This document shows, in pieces, positions 50,297-59,047 of a stretch of DNA of 64,000 bases. The stretch lies in the NCBI GenBank assembly GCA_030583885.1, contig CP129480.1, positions 3,040,714 through 3,104,713 of the forward strand, given 5' to 3'. The translations under genes and the position numbers were made by a program. The DNA is from Anaerolineales bacterium (GTDB taxonomy: Bacteria; Chloroflexota; Anaerolineae; Anaerolineales; Villigracilaceae). How positions within the stretch are numbered: the first letter of the stretch is position 1; every line of letters starts with the position of its first letter. A model generated the notes under the pieces. The model was not told the DNA's origin and ran no database searches. It saw only the letters and a list, made by a program, of their open reading frames with translations.

Positions 50297-50740
50297 CTAC
50301 GCTTTTTGTTTTCTGGATACCGTCATACCAAGCACAGCCAACGCTGCCAAACCGATGGAACGATAGAGCCAGTTGTTTGAACCGACCGTCAACTTGCCGA
50401 TCATGAACGGATGCATGGCTCCACAGGTGATGTTGCATCGAAAGCGGAAGGAGCCGGGTTTATCAGCAACGAAAGTCAAAGTCGCAGATTGACCTGGATC
50501 CGCTTCGACGGAAATATCGTAGTCATCCACATAAATGCCATGTACTACATCGGTACTCACCAGTTGGATGGTTACAGTGTCGCCGGGGTTGACTTTAATC
50601 TCAGAGGGAGAATAGGCAAATTGGTGCGCATCAATCTCAAAGGTCCGTTCTTGAGGCGTGATGGGCTGGGCTGGCAGCGGCGCGAACGCCACCACCAGTC
50701 CAGCCGTTACAAGGAGGAGAAGAGAGAAATGAAAGCGCAT
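50297..50740 (-). CDS. CuA-type cupredoxin, membrane-anchored
   Basis: 147 aa. Signal-like N-terminus (FSLLLLVTAGLVVAFA), cupredoxin fold (FAYSPSEIKVNPGDTVTIQL), His in DVVHGIYV, and FRCNITCGAMHPFM giving C-x3-C-x3-H-x2-M. A C-terminal helix anchors it. Similar to COX2/nitrous oxide reductase CuA domains. Start at 50740 avoids the 41-nt overlap with the previous gene, though its SD is poor. Confidence 0.85.
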   Translation of the reverse strand: MRFHFSLLLLVTAGLVVAFAPLPAQPITPQERTFEIDAHQFAYSPSEIKVNPGDTVTIQLVSTDVVHGIYVDDYDISVEADPGQSATLTFVADKPGSFRFRCNITCGAMHPFMIGKLTVGSNNWLYRSIGLAALAVLGMTVSRKQKA

Positions 50741-50744
50741 GAGG

Positions 50745-51191
50745 TTATGGGATGTTGGTCGGTCCGTATTTGGAGTAGGTCGCATCTACATATGCCCTGG
50801 CATCCTGCGGACTTTTGCCGTCATTCAACATGCGCATCACATCCTGTGTGATATCCACGCAGATGGAGCAGCCGAGGGCGTGATTGTCGAAGGTGATCTT
50901 CCCACCGGCGTCCACGTTCGAAACGTAGCAATCGTAATTGGAGGTGTGACCGATGTCGCCGCATCCGCAATAGCAAGGAATGTCCTGCATGATGTCGGGG
51001 TTGGCGACGTTGAATTGATAGGCTTCCTGCACCGCCACAGGCGCAGACTGAACGTCCATCGGCATTTGATCCATAGGCGCCATAACAAGATGGACTTCAC
51101 TTGAACTTGATGTGGAACAGGCTGATACTGCTACACCAACCAGCGCAAGGACAATCAAGAGGAAAAAGAATTTGTTTAGTTTGGAAAACAT
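50745..51191 (-). CDS. PCYCGC-motif lipoprotein
   Basis: 148 aa. Lipobox AVSAC at about residue 25, then IPCYCGCGDIGHTSNYDCYV and CSICVDITQDVMRMLNDG, the signature of PF13798-type proteins, probably binding metal. First gene of the CuA/cytochrome operon. Met-rich MAPMDQMPMDV hints at copper binding. A hairpin overlaps its ribosome-binding site. Confidence 0.88.
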   Translation of the reverse strand: MFSKLNKFFFLLIVLALVGVAVSACSTSSSSEVHLVMAPMDQMPMDVQSAPVAVQEAYQFNVANPDIMQDIPCYCGCGDIGHTSNYDCYVSNVDAGGKITFDNHALGCSICVDITQDVMRMLNDGKSPQDARAYVDATYSKYGPTNIP

Positions 51192-51192
51192 A

Positions 51193-51219
51193 TTGAGCCT
51201 CCGTGTTCGGATGGCTCAA
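51193..51219 (-). promoter_or_regulatory. SD-overlapping hairpin before the PCYCGC operon
   Basis: TTGAGCC and GGCTCAA (7 bp perfect, 13-nt loop) lie directly before the start codon. The GG of the CGGAGG Shine-Dalgarno is the beginning of the 3' arm, so folding would compete with ribosome binding, or the palindrome could be an operator. Confidence 0.5.
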
Positions 51220-51345
51220 TAGTAATCTGACAATTGAGTTATCTCCAGCGCAGTACGGCGGGTGGGAATATGCGCCAAATGGCTTATGATAAATGTCATA
51301 GCTGTGATTTCGGCTTCTAACTTGAAGATAATATGGATTTTTGAA

Positions 51346-52383
51346 TCATGGGACAATAAAAATCCGCGTTCCATACCCTGGGGTAAAGATACGGTCGGGC
51401 TTGTGCAAAGGCAGAAGCCAGCGGAATATCCATTTGGCTTCGCTAATGCGCATGTTTATGCATCCACGACTCATGGGGGTGCCAAAATTATCATGCCAGT
51501 ATGTGCCATGAATTGCCACGCCCGATTCGGTAAAGAAGCTTGTCCAAGGCACGCCAGGTAATTCATAATCATCCAGACTGGCAAATAGATTTCCATTCCC
51601 CATATGTTTGGAGGGATATTTTGACATGATGCGAAATTCGCCGCCTGGTGTTTTCGTTGAAATCACCTTGGGGCTTGGGCGCCCAGCCGGGATGCCTGAG
51701 GAAATATTCGTCTGAAACGAGACTTGGTCATATTCATAAGCTGTCAATATTTGGGTGGACAGGTTGACTTCTATACGTTTGTCCTCAAGAGGCACATTAG
51801 GGGAAATGGGCGTCCATTCTTCCAATGGGATCGGGCGCAGGTGAATCGCCAACACATGATATGAGAAGCCAACCAGTTCATCGAATATCCGATACCAGGG
51901 CTGACCATCCGGACCTTCGTCAATCCCATCTATCCAATGCACGGATCCATAATAAAGCCGCAAGTTGGGCTGCCAACCATAGGTCTTCGTGTAACGCATT
52001 GCTTGGGTATAGGGCACTGTCAATTCGGATAATTGCCGCGTCCCTTCCGGGATGGTTGTCAGTGGTTCATTAAAAAGCATCTTGATCTTTTGCAAACGCG
52101 CACGGTGCATGTACCCACCCCACACGCGATACCAGATGGGATTGTAAGCCGGCATACCAGAATTAACCTCTTCATAAATATTAACCAATTCGTCCCTGAA
52201 CCACTGTCCAACGATCAAACTTTGATCGTTGGGAGCTTGAAATACACTGACAGAATTGGTTGTCACACGCGCCTGTTCTATATCATCGAATCTTCCCAAG
52301 TTGGGCAGGAATGGAGAAAATACAAGTCCTGTCAGAGACAGGGAACTCAGTTTAAGAAAATCGCGGCGGGAGATAAGTGCCAT
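51346..52383 (-). CDS. Tat-exported L,D-transpeptidase (YkuD domain)
   Basis: 345 aa. Tat signal SRRDFLKLSSLSLTGLVF, an SH3-like N-terminal part, then the YkuD domain with AIHGTYWHDNFGTPMSRGCINM (catalytic His and Cys). It forms 3-3 peptidoglycan crosslinks or tethers proteins. A paralogue lies at 60.4-61.4 kb. Independent of the redox operon by a 154-bp gap. Confidence 0.92.
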   Translation of the reverse strand: MALISRRDFLKLSSLSLTGLVFSPFLPNLGRFDDIEQARVTTNSVSVFQAPNDQSLIVGQWFRDELVNIYEEVNSGMPAYNPIWYRVWGGYMHRARLQKIKMLFNEPLTTIPEGTRQLSELTVPYTQAMRYTKTYGWQPNLRLYYGSVHWIDGIDEGPDGQPWYRIFDELVGFSYHVLAIHLRPIPLEEWTPISPNVPLEDKRIEVNLSTQILTAYEYDQVSFQTNISSGIPAGRPSPKVISTKTPGGEFRIMSKYPSKHMGNGNLFASLDDYELPGVPWTSFFTESGVAIHGTYWHDNFGTPMSRGCINMRISEAKWIFRWLLPLHKPDRIFTPGYGTRIFIVP

Positions 52384-52403
52384 GTTCGCTTTCTCAAATC
52401 AAC

Positions 52404-53417
52404 TTACGGCAAATAGGATATTGGATTCAGAAAGACGCCATTTAGAAGAATCCGGAAGTCGACGTGGTTGCCGGTCGAATTACCTGTGCTGCCAGATTCG
52501 GCAATCTGTTGTCCCTTGCCAACAGTCTGCCCTGTGCTGACCAGGTTAGCTTCGTTATGTGAATAATAGGTCTGATAGCCATTACCGTGATCGATGATTA
52601 CCATATTGCCATACCCGGTATCATCCCAGCCTGAGAAGACCACCGTGCCGCTATCGGATGCAAAAACTGGTTGACGGAAGTCTGTGGCTAGATCAAGAGC
52701 AGGATGACCGCTCCAGTATTCTTGGGAAAGAGAGTAGGCGTAGACGGGCCAAATAAAGGTGCCTGTTCCAAGGTTTGGAACATCGCTGGAATAACCCCGG
52801 CCATTTGACCCTGCTTGAGATGCGGCTGGCGCCTGTGCTTCTGACCATGAGATGGGGGCGACGCCATTGGGAACGATGATCTGCTGTCCCACGGTTAATT
52901 GAGGCGGCTTCGTCAAATCAAAATTATTACCGAAATACTCAAGGATTTCCTGTGGGGGTGTCTCGTGAAGACCTACAAGCGTTTCGAGCGTATCGCCTTC
53001 TTGAACAGTATGCAATACACCATCCACCGGCAGGATATTCACAGTATCACCAATTCGTAGGCTACCTGCCATCGCATTTAGATTCTCGTTAGCCCATAAG
53101 ACGGTTTCCGGTTGGATGCCAAACTTCTGCGCTATGGACCAGGGCGAATCACCCGGCTGTATTCTGTACTGGAACACCTTGCTAGTCGAACGCTCTGGGA
53201 TGTTGGTTTTTAGCTGTAAGCGTCGTAGAATGCCAGCTTCCATTGACTGAATCTTTAAATTTGCATCCAAGGGCGGCAGAGTTGGTGTGTTGTTGCTAGT
53301 CTCAATTTGGGAAGTCGATGCGGCGACTGTCTTTACAGGGTTTGCTGAAAATACATAGGCTGCAACAATGGATGCAACACAGCCCGCCACCAATAGGAGG
53401 TTGAATATTTGTTTCAT
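52404..53417 (-). CDS. LysM-M23 family peptidase-like protein
   Basis: 337 aa. Signal anchor (IFNLLLVAGCVASIVAAYVF), two LysM repeats (YRIQPGDSPWSIAQKFGI; HTVQEGDTLETLVGLHE) and a C-terminal M23 domain (SGHPALDLATDFRQPVFA; VIIDHGNGYQTYYSH; GNHVDFRILL). Where M23 enzymes have HxH, this has HVD, so the third zinc ligand is Asp or is lost. ATG 53417 starts the signal sequence; the open frame upstream has no features. Confidence 0.88.
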   Translation of the reverse strand: MKQIFNLLLVAGCVASIVAAYVFSANPVKTVAASTSQIETSNNTPTLPPLDANLKIQSMEAGILRRLQLKTNIPERSTSKVFQYRIQPGDSPWSIAQKFGIQPETVLWANENLNAMAGSLRIGDTVNILPVDGVLHTVQEGDTLETLVGLHETPPQEILEYFGNNFDLTKPPQLTVGQQIIVPNGVAPISWSEAQAPAASQAGSNGRGYSSDVPNLGTGTFIWPVYAYSLSQEYWSGHPALDLATDFRQPVFASDSGTVVFSGWDDTGYGNMVIIDHGNGYQTYYSHNEANLVSTGQTVGKGQQIAESGSTGNSTGNHVDFRILLNGVFLNPISYLP

Positions 53418-53598
53418 CTTGGTCTTTGCATGGTTTCGATAGCGACCGTGGAAAAAATCGATCGTGCTTTCACTTGATAATATTGCCTTGGGATGCAAAA
53501 GACCAGCGCCATCTTGCCGGTCTGATAAATACGCAAAATGGCGCATGGAGTTAGGTTTCAATCCGGACGGAATACCTGCGCTTCTTTTGAGAATGCCG

Positions 53599-54441
53599 TC
53601 AAACCGCAGAAATAAATTTTTTGGGATCATTCACAAATTCATCCCGACAGCCGCGCGCACAAAAATAATATGTCTGCCCTTTCCATTCTGCACGGAACAT
53701 TTTCTCGCGCTCGACTGACATGCCGCAAACCGGGTCAATCGCCATCGTGACTGTTTCTTTAAACTCACCATCTTCGAGCCATAATACGCGGTCGGCGATG
53801 TCTTTAATACGCTGGTCATGAGAGACGATGACGACACTGCGCCCTTGCTCTTTGGCGATGTGACGAAGCAGGCGCATGATTTCATGACCAATCTTTGAAT
53901 CGAGATTTGCTGTCGGTTCGTCAGCGAGAATCAGGCTTGGGTCGTTGACCAGGGCGCGGGCAATGGCGACGCGTTGTTTTTCTCCACCGGATAATTTCTC
54001 GGGGAGAAAATGCAATCGTTCGCCGAGCCCAAGTTCGGTTAAGAGCGAAGCGGCTTTTCGTCTCGCTTCGCCAGATTTCGACCCTGCAAGTTCTGCCACG
54101 ATGGCAACGTTTTCCAATGCAGTCAGCGCGGAGAGCAGGTTGAAATCCTGAAAGATAAAACCAAATTGTTTGAGGCGAATCTCAGGCAGGCGGTTTTCTG
54201 CCAGCGCGCTGAGGATCGTTCCGTTCAAATGAATCTCGCCTTCAGTGGGTTTGAGCAACGCGCCCAGCATGGATAAGAGGGTGGTCTTGCCTGAACCGGA
54301 GGGACCCATGATTAACACGATCTCGCCCGGGTTTACGGACAACGACACATCATGCACTGCGGTGACTTCGGTGGAACCAGAGCCGTAGCGTTTGCTCACA
54401 TGATTGATTTGCAACGATTTATTGTTGGAAGAAGTAAACAT
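53599..54441 (-). CDS. MacB/LolD-type ABC ATPase with C-terminal YHS domain
   Basis: 280 aa. ABC ATPase: Walker [16 protein letters not shown]-loop [12 protein letters not shown], signature [15 protein letters not shown], Walker [14 protein letters not shown]. The last ~47 residues are a YHS domain ([32 protein letters not shown]). YHS/TRASH domains bind metals, so the fusion suggests metal sensing or delivery by the transporter with the two FtsX-like permeases upstream. ATG 54441 with AGGTGA is favoured over GTG 54447. Confidence 0.92.
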   Translation of the reverse strand: MFTSSNNKSLQINHVSKRYGSGSTEVTAVHDVSLSVNPGEIVLIMGPSGSGKTTLLSMLGALLKPTEGEIHLNGTILSALAENRLPEIRLKQFGFIFQDFNLLSALTALENVAIVAELAGSKSGEARRKAASLLTELGLGERLHFLPEKLSGGEKQRVAIARALVNDPSLILADEPTANLDSKIGHEIMRLLRHIAKEQGRSVVIVSHDQRIKDIADRVLWLEDGEFKETVTMAIDPVCGMSVEREKMFRAEWKGQTYYFCARGCRDEFVNDPKKFISAV

Positions 54442-54443
54442 GC

Positions 54444-55556
54444 TCACCTGCCTCGAAATACCATCACCGGGTCCAAGCCCGCAATTTGACGAATGGGAAT
54501 CATGCCGGAAATTCCCGCAAGGATAAGGGACGCGCTGGCAACCTTAAGTAATGAAACGCGACTGACTACCATTGTCAGATTGACACCAAGCACGGGAATG
54601 ATCAGTGATAATAACACGGTGATCGTCAGCCCAAAAAGAAATCCCAGCACGACAGACAACATCGCCTGAGCCAGAACCGTTAGATAAAGATCGCGATTGC
54701 GCGCGCCAAGCGCTTTCAACATGCCATATTCCCGACGGCGAGAAAGAGTGGAGGTGTATACGGTCAATGACAATACTGCCAAGCCGATCAAAAAGCCGAT
54801 CAGATTCATGATGGTGACCAGATCGGTGCTCATATCTTTCACAACTTTGCGCTCCTGCCCGGCAAATTGGTCGCGGGTTTGAACCGTGACATCTCTAACC
54901 TGCGCTCTGATTCGATCCGCCACCACTTCCGGTGATTGTCCATCATTGACCTTGACCAGCAGAAAGCTGAAGGTATCGTAGTTCTTGCGTAAATCCTCGA
55001 AGTCTTTCATGGAAATAAAGGCAATCGAGTTGACCAGACTGGATGTGCCCTCTGTAAAACCGACCACCGTAAAATCTTTACCGAGGATTTCAACTTCGTC
55101 ACCCAATCCAATCCCGGATTTTTCTGCTACGCCCCGATCCATGATAACTTCATCTTCGTCCGGTAAACTACGCCCGGCTGAAACGCTCCACGGACCGCCA
55201 AGTTCGGCGTCCTCTGTCAAGCCGATGACATAAGCCAGGTTGCGCTCATCGCCTGCAATGATATTATTTGCCAGATAGTGGATGGGTGAAACAGAGTCAA
55301 CGCCCGGCACAGCTTTTACTTTTCTGGCAACACTATCTGGTAGTGAAGAGGATGCCATGTGCATATTGAACACATCCTCTTGCGAGACCCAAATATCTGC
55401 GCCACTATTTTCGATATAAGCCGTAATTCGTTTTTCAACGCCGGTAAAGATGGCATCCAATGAAAGGATGAGGAGCAAGGCAAGCGCCACTCCGCCAGAT
55501 GAAATAACGAGGCGGATCTTGTTCTGAAAGAGGTTACGAAAGGCGAGTCGAATCAT
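54444..55556 (-). CDS. FtsX/MacB-family ABC permease (1)
   Basis: 370 aa. One N-terminal and three C-terminal membrane helices with an extracytoplasmic MacB-PCD-like domain (VSAGRSLPDEDEVIMDRGVA; FTVVGFTEGTSSLVNSIAF). C-terminal FtsX core (RRREYGMLKALGARNRDLYL). It overlaps the adjacent permease by 4 nt and sits before the ATPase-YHS gene. Probably exports or transmits force on envelope substrates. Confidence 0.92.
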   Translation of the reverse strand: MIRLAFRNLFQNKIRLVISSGGVALALLLILSLDAIFTGVEKRITAYIENSGADIWVSQEDVFNMHMASSSLPDSVARKVKAVPGVDSVSPIHYLANNIIAGDERNLAYVIGLTEDAELGGPWSVSAGRSLPDEDEVIMDRGVAEKSGIGLGDEVEILGKDFTVVGFTEGTSSLVNSIAFISMKDFEDLRKNYDTFSFLLVKVNDGQSPEVVADRIRAQVRDVTVQTRDQFAGQERKVVKDMSTDLVTIMNLIGFLIGLAVLSLTVYTSTLSRRREYGMLKALGARNRDLYLTVLAQAMLSVVLGFLFGLTITVLLSLIIPVLGVNLTMVVSRVSLLKVASASLILAGISGMIPIRQIAGLDPVMVFRGR

Positions 55557-56659
55557 TTCCGAAAGACCTCCGCTGGCGCAAGATTGGCAACCACACGTGT
55601 GGGGAAGATCGCAGCAAGCAGTGCCATGCCAACTCCGGCAAGAAGCGCCTGCCCTCCATCCACAAGATCAAAGACAATCAGGAATTGAGGCCTGGCAGAC
55701 ATGATCCATTGAGCGGTAGCGTTTGCCAGCAAGATTCCGAGCAAAGACCCGGCAACCGAGGCAAACAAGGCTTGCGTCAGCACAACTTGATAAAGAAAAC
55801 GATTCTTCCCACCAATGGCTTTGATCACGCCATACTCGCGTTGACGCTCGATTGTGGCAGTGTAGATAATCAAGCCCACGATCATGGAGCCAACGAGAAA
55901 AGATATCCCGACCATCAGTCTGAGCGGCGCAGAAAATACTTTCGCAAACAACTTGATGTCGTTGGCAGACATTTCTTTTTTGGTGAGGGCGTTGACCCCG
56001 GAATAATCATTCAACCGCTCGAGGATGCGATCTGTGTCGGCGCCATCCTTCGTGGTGAGCAAGAGGAAACTGGTCGCTTCGGGGGCAAGCAATAACCTCT
56101 CTGCATCTTGTTTGCGGATGAAGAAAAAGCTGGTCATCCAGGATGTCGTGCCGCTCGACAAGCCAACGATGGTAAAGTCCTTTCCCATGACTTCCACTTC
56201 ATCGCCAATCTTCAGCCCGTGACGGTCTGCCAATACGCGGTCGAAGACCATTTCCCATTTTGAAGCTGGTTCGTGCCCGGCAATCAGCTTCCACGGTCCA
56301 CCACCCTTGCGTGGTTCATATCCGATCATGTAGGTGGGTTGTTTCTTGCCATGCAAGTCAAGAATGACGAACTGTGAGAGGATCGGGGCGACATCTTCCA
56401 CGCCTCGTACGGTTTCCGCTTTTTGTTCCATCCCCGCCGGAAGCAGCGAGGTGGCTCCAAGCAGGTTGACCACATCTTCCTCCGCTACAACAATTAAACC
56501 GGGAGAATGGTCGAGGTATCCCGTGATCTGGCTGTTCATTCCAGCCAGAAATCCTTTCAGGATCAGAATCAACATTACCGCCAGCGCCACTCCAACAATG
56601 CTCAACGTCAGACGAGTTTTATCTTGAAAGAGGTTACGGCGCGCAAGTGACACGATCAA
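55553..56659 (-). CDS. FtsX/MacB-family ABC permease (2)
   Basis: 368 aa, paralogous to the next gene. Same layout: N-terminal helix (TLSIVGVALAVMLILIL), MacB-PCD-like ectodomain (EVMGKDFTIVGLSSGTTSW), FtsX core (ERQREYGVIKAIGGKNRFLYQ). The two permeases presumably make a heterodimer. Confidence 0.92.
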   Translation of the reverse strand: MIVSLARRNLFQDKTRLTLSIVGVALAVMLILILKGFLAGMNSQITGYLDHSPGLIVVAEEDVVNLLGATSLLPAGMEQKAETVRGVEDVAPILSQFVILDLHGKKQPTYMIGYEPRKGGGPWKLIAGHEPASKWEMVFDRVLADRHGLKIGDEVEVMGKDFTIVGLSSGTTSWMTSFFFIRKQDAERLLLAPEATSFLLLTTKDGADTDRILERLNDYSGVNALTKKEMSANDIKLFAKVFSAPLRLMVGISFLVGSMIVGLIIYTATIERQREYGVIKAIGGKNRFLYQVVLTQALFASVAGSLLGILLANATAQWIMSARPQFLIVFDLVDGGQALLAGVGMALLAAIFPTRVVANLAPAEVFRK

Positions 56660-56844
56660 TTTCCTTTAAGAGAACCGGGGTTATCCATGTTTCAAATATA
56701 GCACCATGCCTGCCAGGGCATAAGCGCAAATCAGCGCAACATAAATAGGCAAAAATACTTATTCAAAAAAGCCTGGCGATCTCTCGTTGGACTTGTATTT
56801 ACAAATATTTTCAGGGTTTAATCTAATCACAGATGGTTGCATCC

Positions 56845-57525
56845 TTAGGTATGTCTGTCAATCAGCAGGTGCTTTCCACGCCAACCGACAAATGCAAGCA
56901 ATAATCCTCCGGCTAGGCTGAGAATAGAAATCGCTAATGTCCCATCGAACCAAAACTCTACCGGAAAGAGGCGAATGAGCGTATCCGAGTAGGAAAACAG
57001 CCATGAACCCGGCTTGAAGAAAACCAGGTGGAAGGTGTTGAACCAAAATTGCCAGCCGAAGATTGCCAGTAAGGCAATTGAGAGAATGATCCCGGAAGTC
57101 AACAGTCCACCCGATTGAAGTGCTGAGGCGAGCGCCTTCCGCTCTCCTTTTTTCCAAAGGAAGAAGCTCAGCAATATAAGCAGAATGAATGCCAACTGCC
57201 AGACGCGCAAGATAGATTGAAAGACCGCTTGCACGTCAGCCATGTGCAAGACTTCACGTGAATTGTAAACCGGCAAACCATTCAGGAATTGTTTTAAGAG
57301 TTCGCCATTGGGAAGATGCGCACGCACATAATGAATGTTCGTTGAAGCAAGGATAAAACGCTGTTGTTGGGTGTAACCAAATGAGTCAGTCGGAAAATTT
57401 GCCTTGCCGTATTCGAAAGCCAGATACGAGTCAGTAGCCAGTAACTGTAACGCGCCACCGACAATAAAAATCGTGACAAGCATAACGGTGATTAATTTCA
57501 GGATTTTGGTTAGTAGGCTTGGCAT
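56845..57525 (-). CDS. DUF1461 membrane protein (Lit-like)
   Basis: 226 aa, four membrane helices. FPTDSFGYTQQQRF, the conserved His in EVLHMADV, and an ectodomain between helices 1 and 2 match the TIGR01906/DUF1461 family, which includes Lit, a lipoprotein intramolecular acyltransferase known to be copper-inducible in some Firmicutes. That fits the copper setting. ATG 57525 is preferred to 57555. Confidence 0.78.
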   Translation of the reverse strand: MPSLLTKILKLITVMLVTIFIVGGALQLLATDSYLAFEYGKANFPTDSFGYTQQQRFILASTNIHYVRAHLPNGELLKQFLNGLPVYNSREVLHMADVQAVFQSILRVWQLAFILLILLSFFLWKKGERKALASALQSGGLLTSGIILSIALLAIFGWQFWFNTFHLVFFKPGSWLFSYSDTLIRLFPVEFWFDGTLAISILSLAGGLLLAFVGWRGKHLLIDRHT

Positions 57526-57573
57526 CGTGTCCCTTTTCAATGCGAGGTGAATCACCTGTCAGTGTATGGCTGA

Positions 57574-58170
57574 TTAACCTTCCGGCCAGATCTGTGAAGG
57601 TGCCGCATAATACGAGAAGAACATTGCGCCATAGCATACGCCATGACGTATCTCCTCTGGAGTGACTTGCTGAATTTCGATTACCGATTTGGATTCCTGA
57701 AAACGCGACCAGGGCAGGTGCTTAACGGTTGTCAGAAATGCGCTATCAAGTATTGTCCCAAGCTCCTTTATTGAAGGCATGAGTTGGGGTACCAATACCA
57801 GAAGATGGATCGTGTTATCCCACTCTTCCAATCTGTTTTTTCGTGAAGCATCAAACCTATAAACTACTTTAACACAGGGCAGCCATAAAACGATTTTTTG
57901 AGCGATCTCTCGTTCCAATGAAAACCTAAAAGCCTCTAGAAATTCATGACGTTGACTCAGCTTCACTAGGTCAACTCGTTCAAGCAGGGGATGTAATTGG
58001 TCCGTAGCAACCCTTTGTGCGCGGTCGCATAATTCATCTGCTATCTGCCTAAACTCATCTGCATTCCTGGGAAGGCAAACTGTAACCTCCGGGACCTGAG
58101 ACCTGTGCTTATGGGTCGCCTTGGCTCCGTTTCTCCAGAAGGTATGTATCTGTACTGTTTCGTGTTGCAT
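57574..58170 (-). CDS. Hypothetical protein
   Basis: 198 aa, not recognised. Soluble and mixed alpha/beta, with HKHRSQVPEVTVCLPRNADEF at the N-terminus, KLSQRHEFLEAFRFSLEREI and ITVKHLPWSRFQESKS-like stretches. Lies between Lit-like and YHS genes on the same strand. Confidence 0.6.
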   Translation of the reverse strand: MQHETVQIHTFWRNGAKATHKHRSQVPEVTVCLPRNADEFRQIADELCDRAQRVATDQLHPLLERVDLVKLSQRHEFLEAFRFSLEREIAQKIVLWLPCVKVVYRFDASRKNRLEEWDNTIHLLVLVPQLMPSIKELGTILDSAFLTTVKHLPWSRFQESKSVIEIQQVTPEEIRHGVCYGAMFFSYYAAPSQIWPEG

Positions 58171-58282
58171 GTCGTTCCTTATTAAGGTATTTATGATTTA
58201 TCGTCTTCGATGTACTACAAACTAATTGTGTCAAGCACCCGTGGACCTGAATTCACCAGAGATTTCCTTACAGACATTGACT

Positions 58283-58489
58283 CTATTGAATGTGAGGGCG
58301 ATGAGGCACCTGCAGTGATTTTTTTGCCTTCTCACCTAATTCCGGTCTGGCGTATAACTTCAGATTGTGTTCGAATTCCGTCTGACATCGCGGGCAGCAT
58401 AGAAAGTAATTCACGCCCTCGACCTCGATGATGATATGAGCCTTACCGCGTTGAAGCCGCTTGCCGCAAACAGGATCTTTGAATAACAT
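58283..58489 (-). CDS. Small YHS/TRASH-domain metal-binding protein
   Basis: 68 aa. KDPVCGKRLQRGKAH and NYFLCCPRCQTEFEHN, a stand-alone YHS-type domain with four Cys, probably binding Cu or Zn. GGAGG lies before the ATG. The same domain type is fused to the ABC ATPase at 53.6 kb. Confidence 0.82.
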   Translation of the reverse strand: MLFKDPVCGKRLQRGKAHIIIEVEGVNYFLCCPRCQTEFEHNLKLYARPELGEKAKKSLQVPHRPHIQ

Positions 58490-58537
58490 GGGTCCTCCTT
58501 GTGAAAATTTACTTATGAGAACACGTGAACACTGTCC

Positions 58538-58816
58538 CTAGTGGCAGCCACCGGAATGCCCGGCATGTTCGTTCTTCTTTGCCTCGGCAGGATTCGATTC
58601 CGCGCCGGGCTGGTGTCCGGCGTGACCACCATGTCCACCGTGCATAAAGAGATGGCTGCCGACCATCAACGCGATGAAGCCATAATATGCAACGGTATTG
58701 ATCGCCACATTGAAAACGAAAATTGCCACAAGCGCACCAATCAAGCCAATGCCTAGAAACCAGGCGATGAGAGGAATGCGTACGGGACGATCTGTTACTG
58801 AGGGATGGGATTCCAT
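58538..58816 (-). CDS. His-rich small membrane protein
   Basis: 92 aa. Two membrane helices (IPLIAWFLGIGLIGALVAIF; VAYYGFIALMVGSHLFM) and a His-rich tail (HGGHGGHAGHQPG, EHAGHSGGCH), likely to bind metal. Companion proteins of this kind often occur in copper-resistance gene sets. Confidence 0.75.
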   Translation of the reverse strand: MESHPSVTDRPVRIPLIAWFLGIGLIGALVAIFVFNVAINTVAYYGFIALMVGSHLFMHGGHGGHAGHQPGAESNPAEAKKNEHAGHSGGCH

Positions 58817-59047
58817 TTATTACTCCTTTGAAAGCAATCTTCTTTCAAAAGTGAGTCTACATGACTTGTGGATTGGGAGTGAGAGGCGTTTAGCCTATTG
58901 CGGACATACGCTGTTTTGCGGATAGCGTTTATGCCCATACGAATGTATAGAAGATCTCTCAATTTTATGAATACGCAAAATTGCCTATCGAACCGGATGC
59001 CATTTGGCGCTTGTCCTAGGATATGCAAAATTTCATAATGAATTGAA
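58817..59047. other. Divergent intergenic region
   Basis: 231 bp between the minus-strand metal genes and the plus-strand peptidase. It must hold two promoters, but I see no strong -35/-10 pair or metal-regulator palindrome. Confidence 0.4.

Noticed and set aside
53418..53630. N-terminal extension of the LysM-M23 protein
   Set aside because: The extension precedes a clear signal sequence and overlaps the YHS end of the ABC gene; no supporting features.
58210..58431. 73-codon plus-strand open frame opposite the small YHS gene
   Set aside because: Antisense to the Cys-rich YHS protein, which has the clear family pattern and SD.
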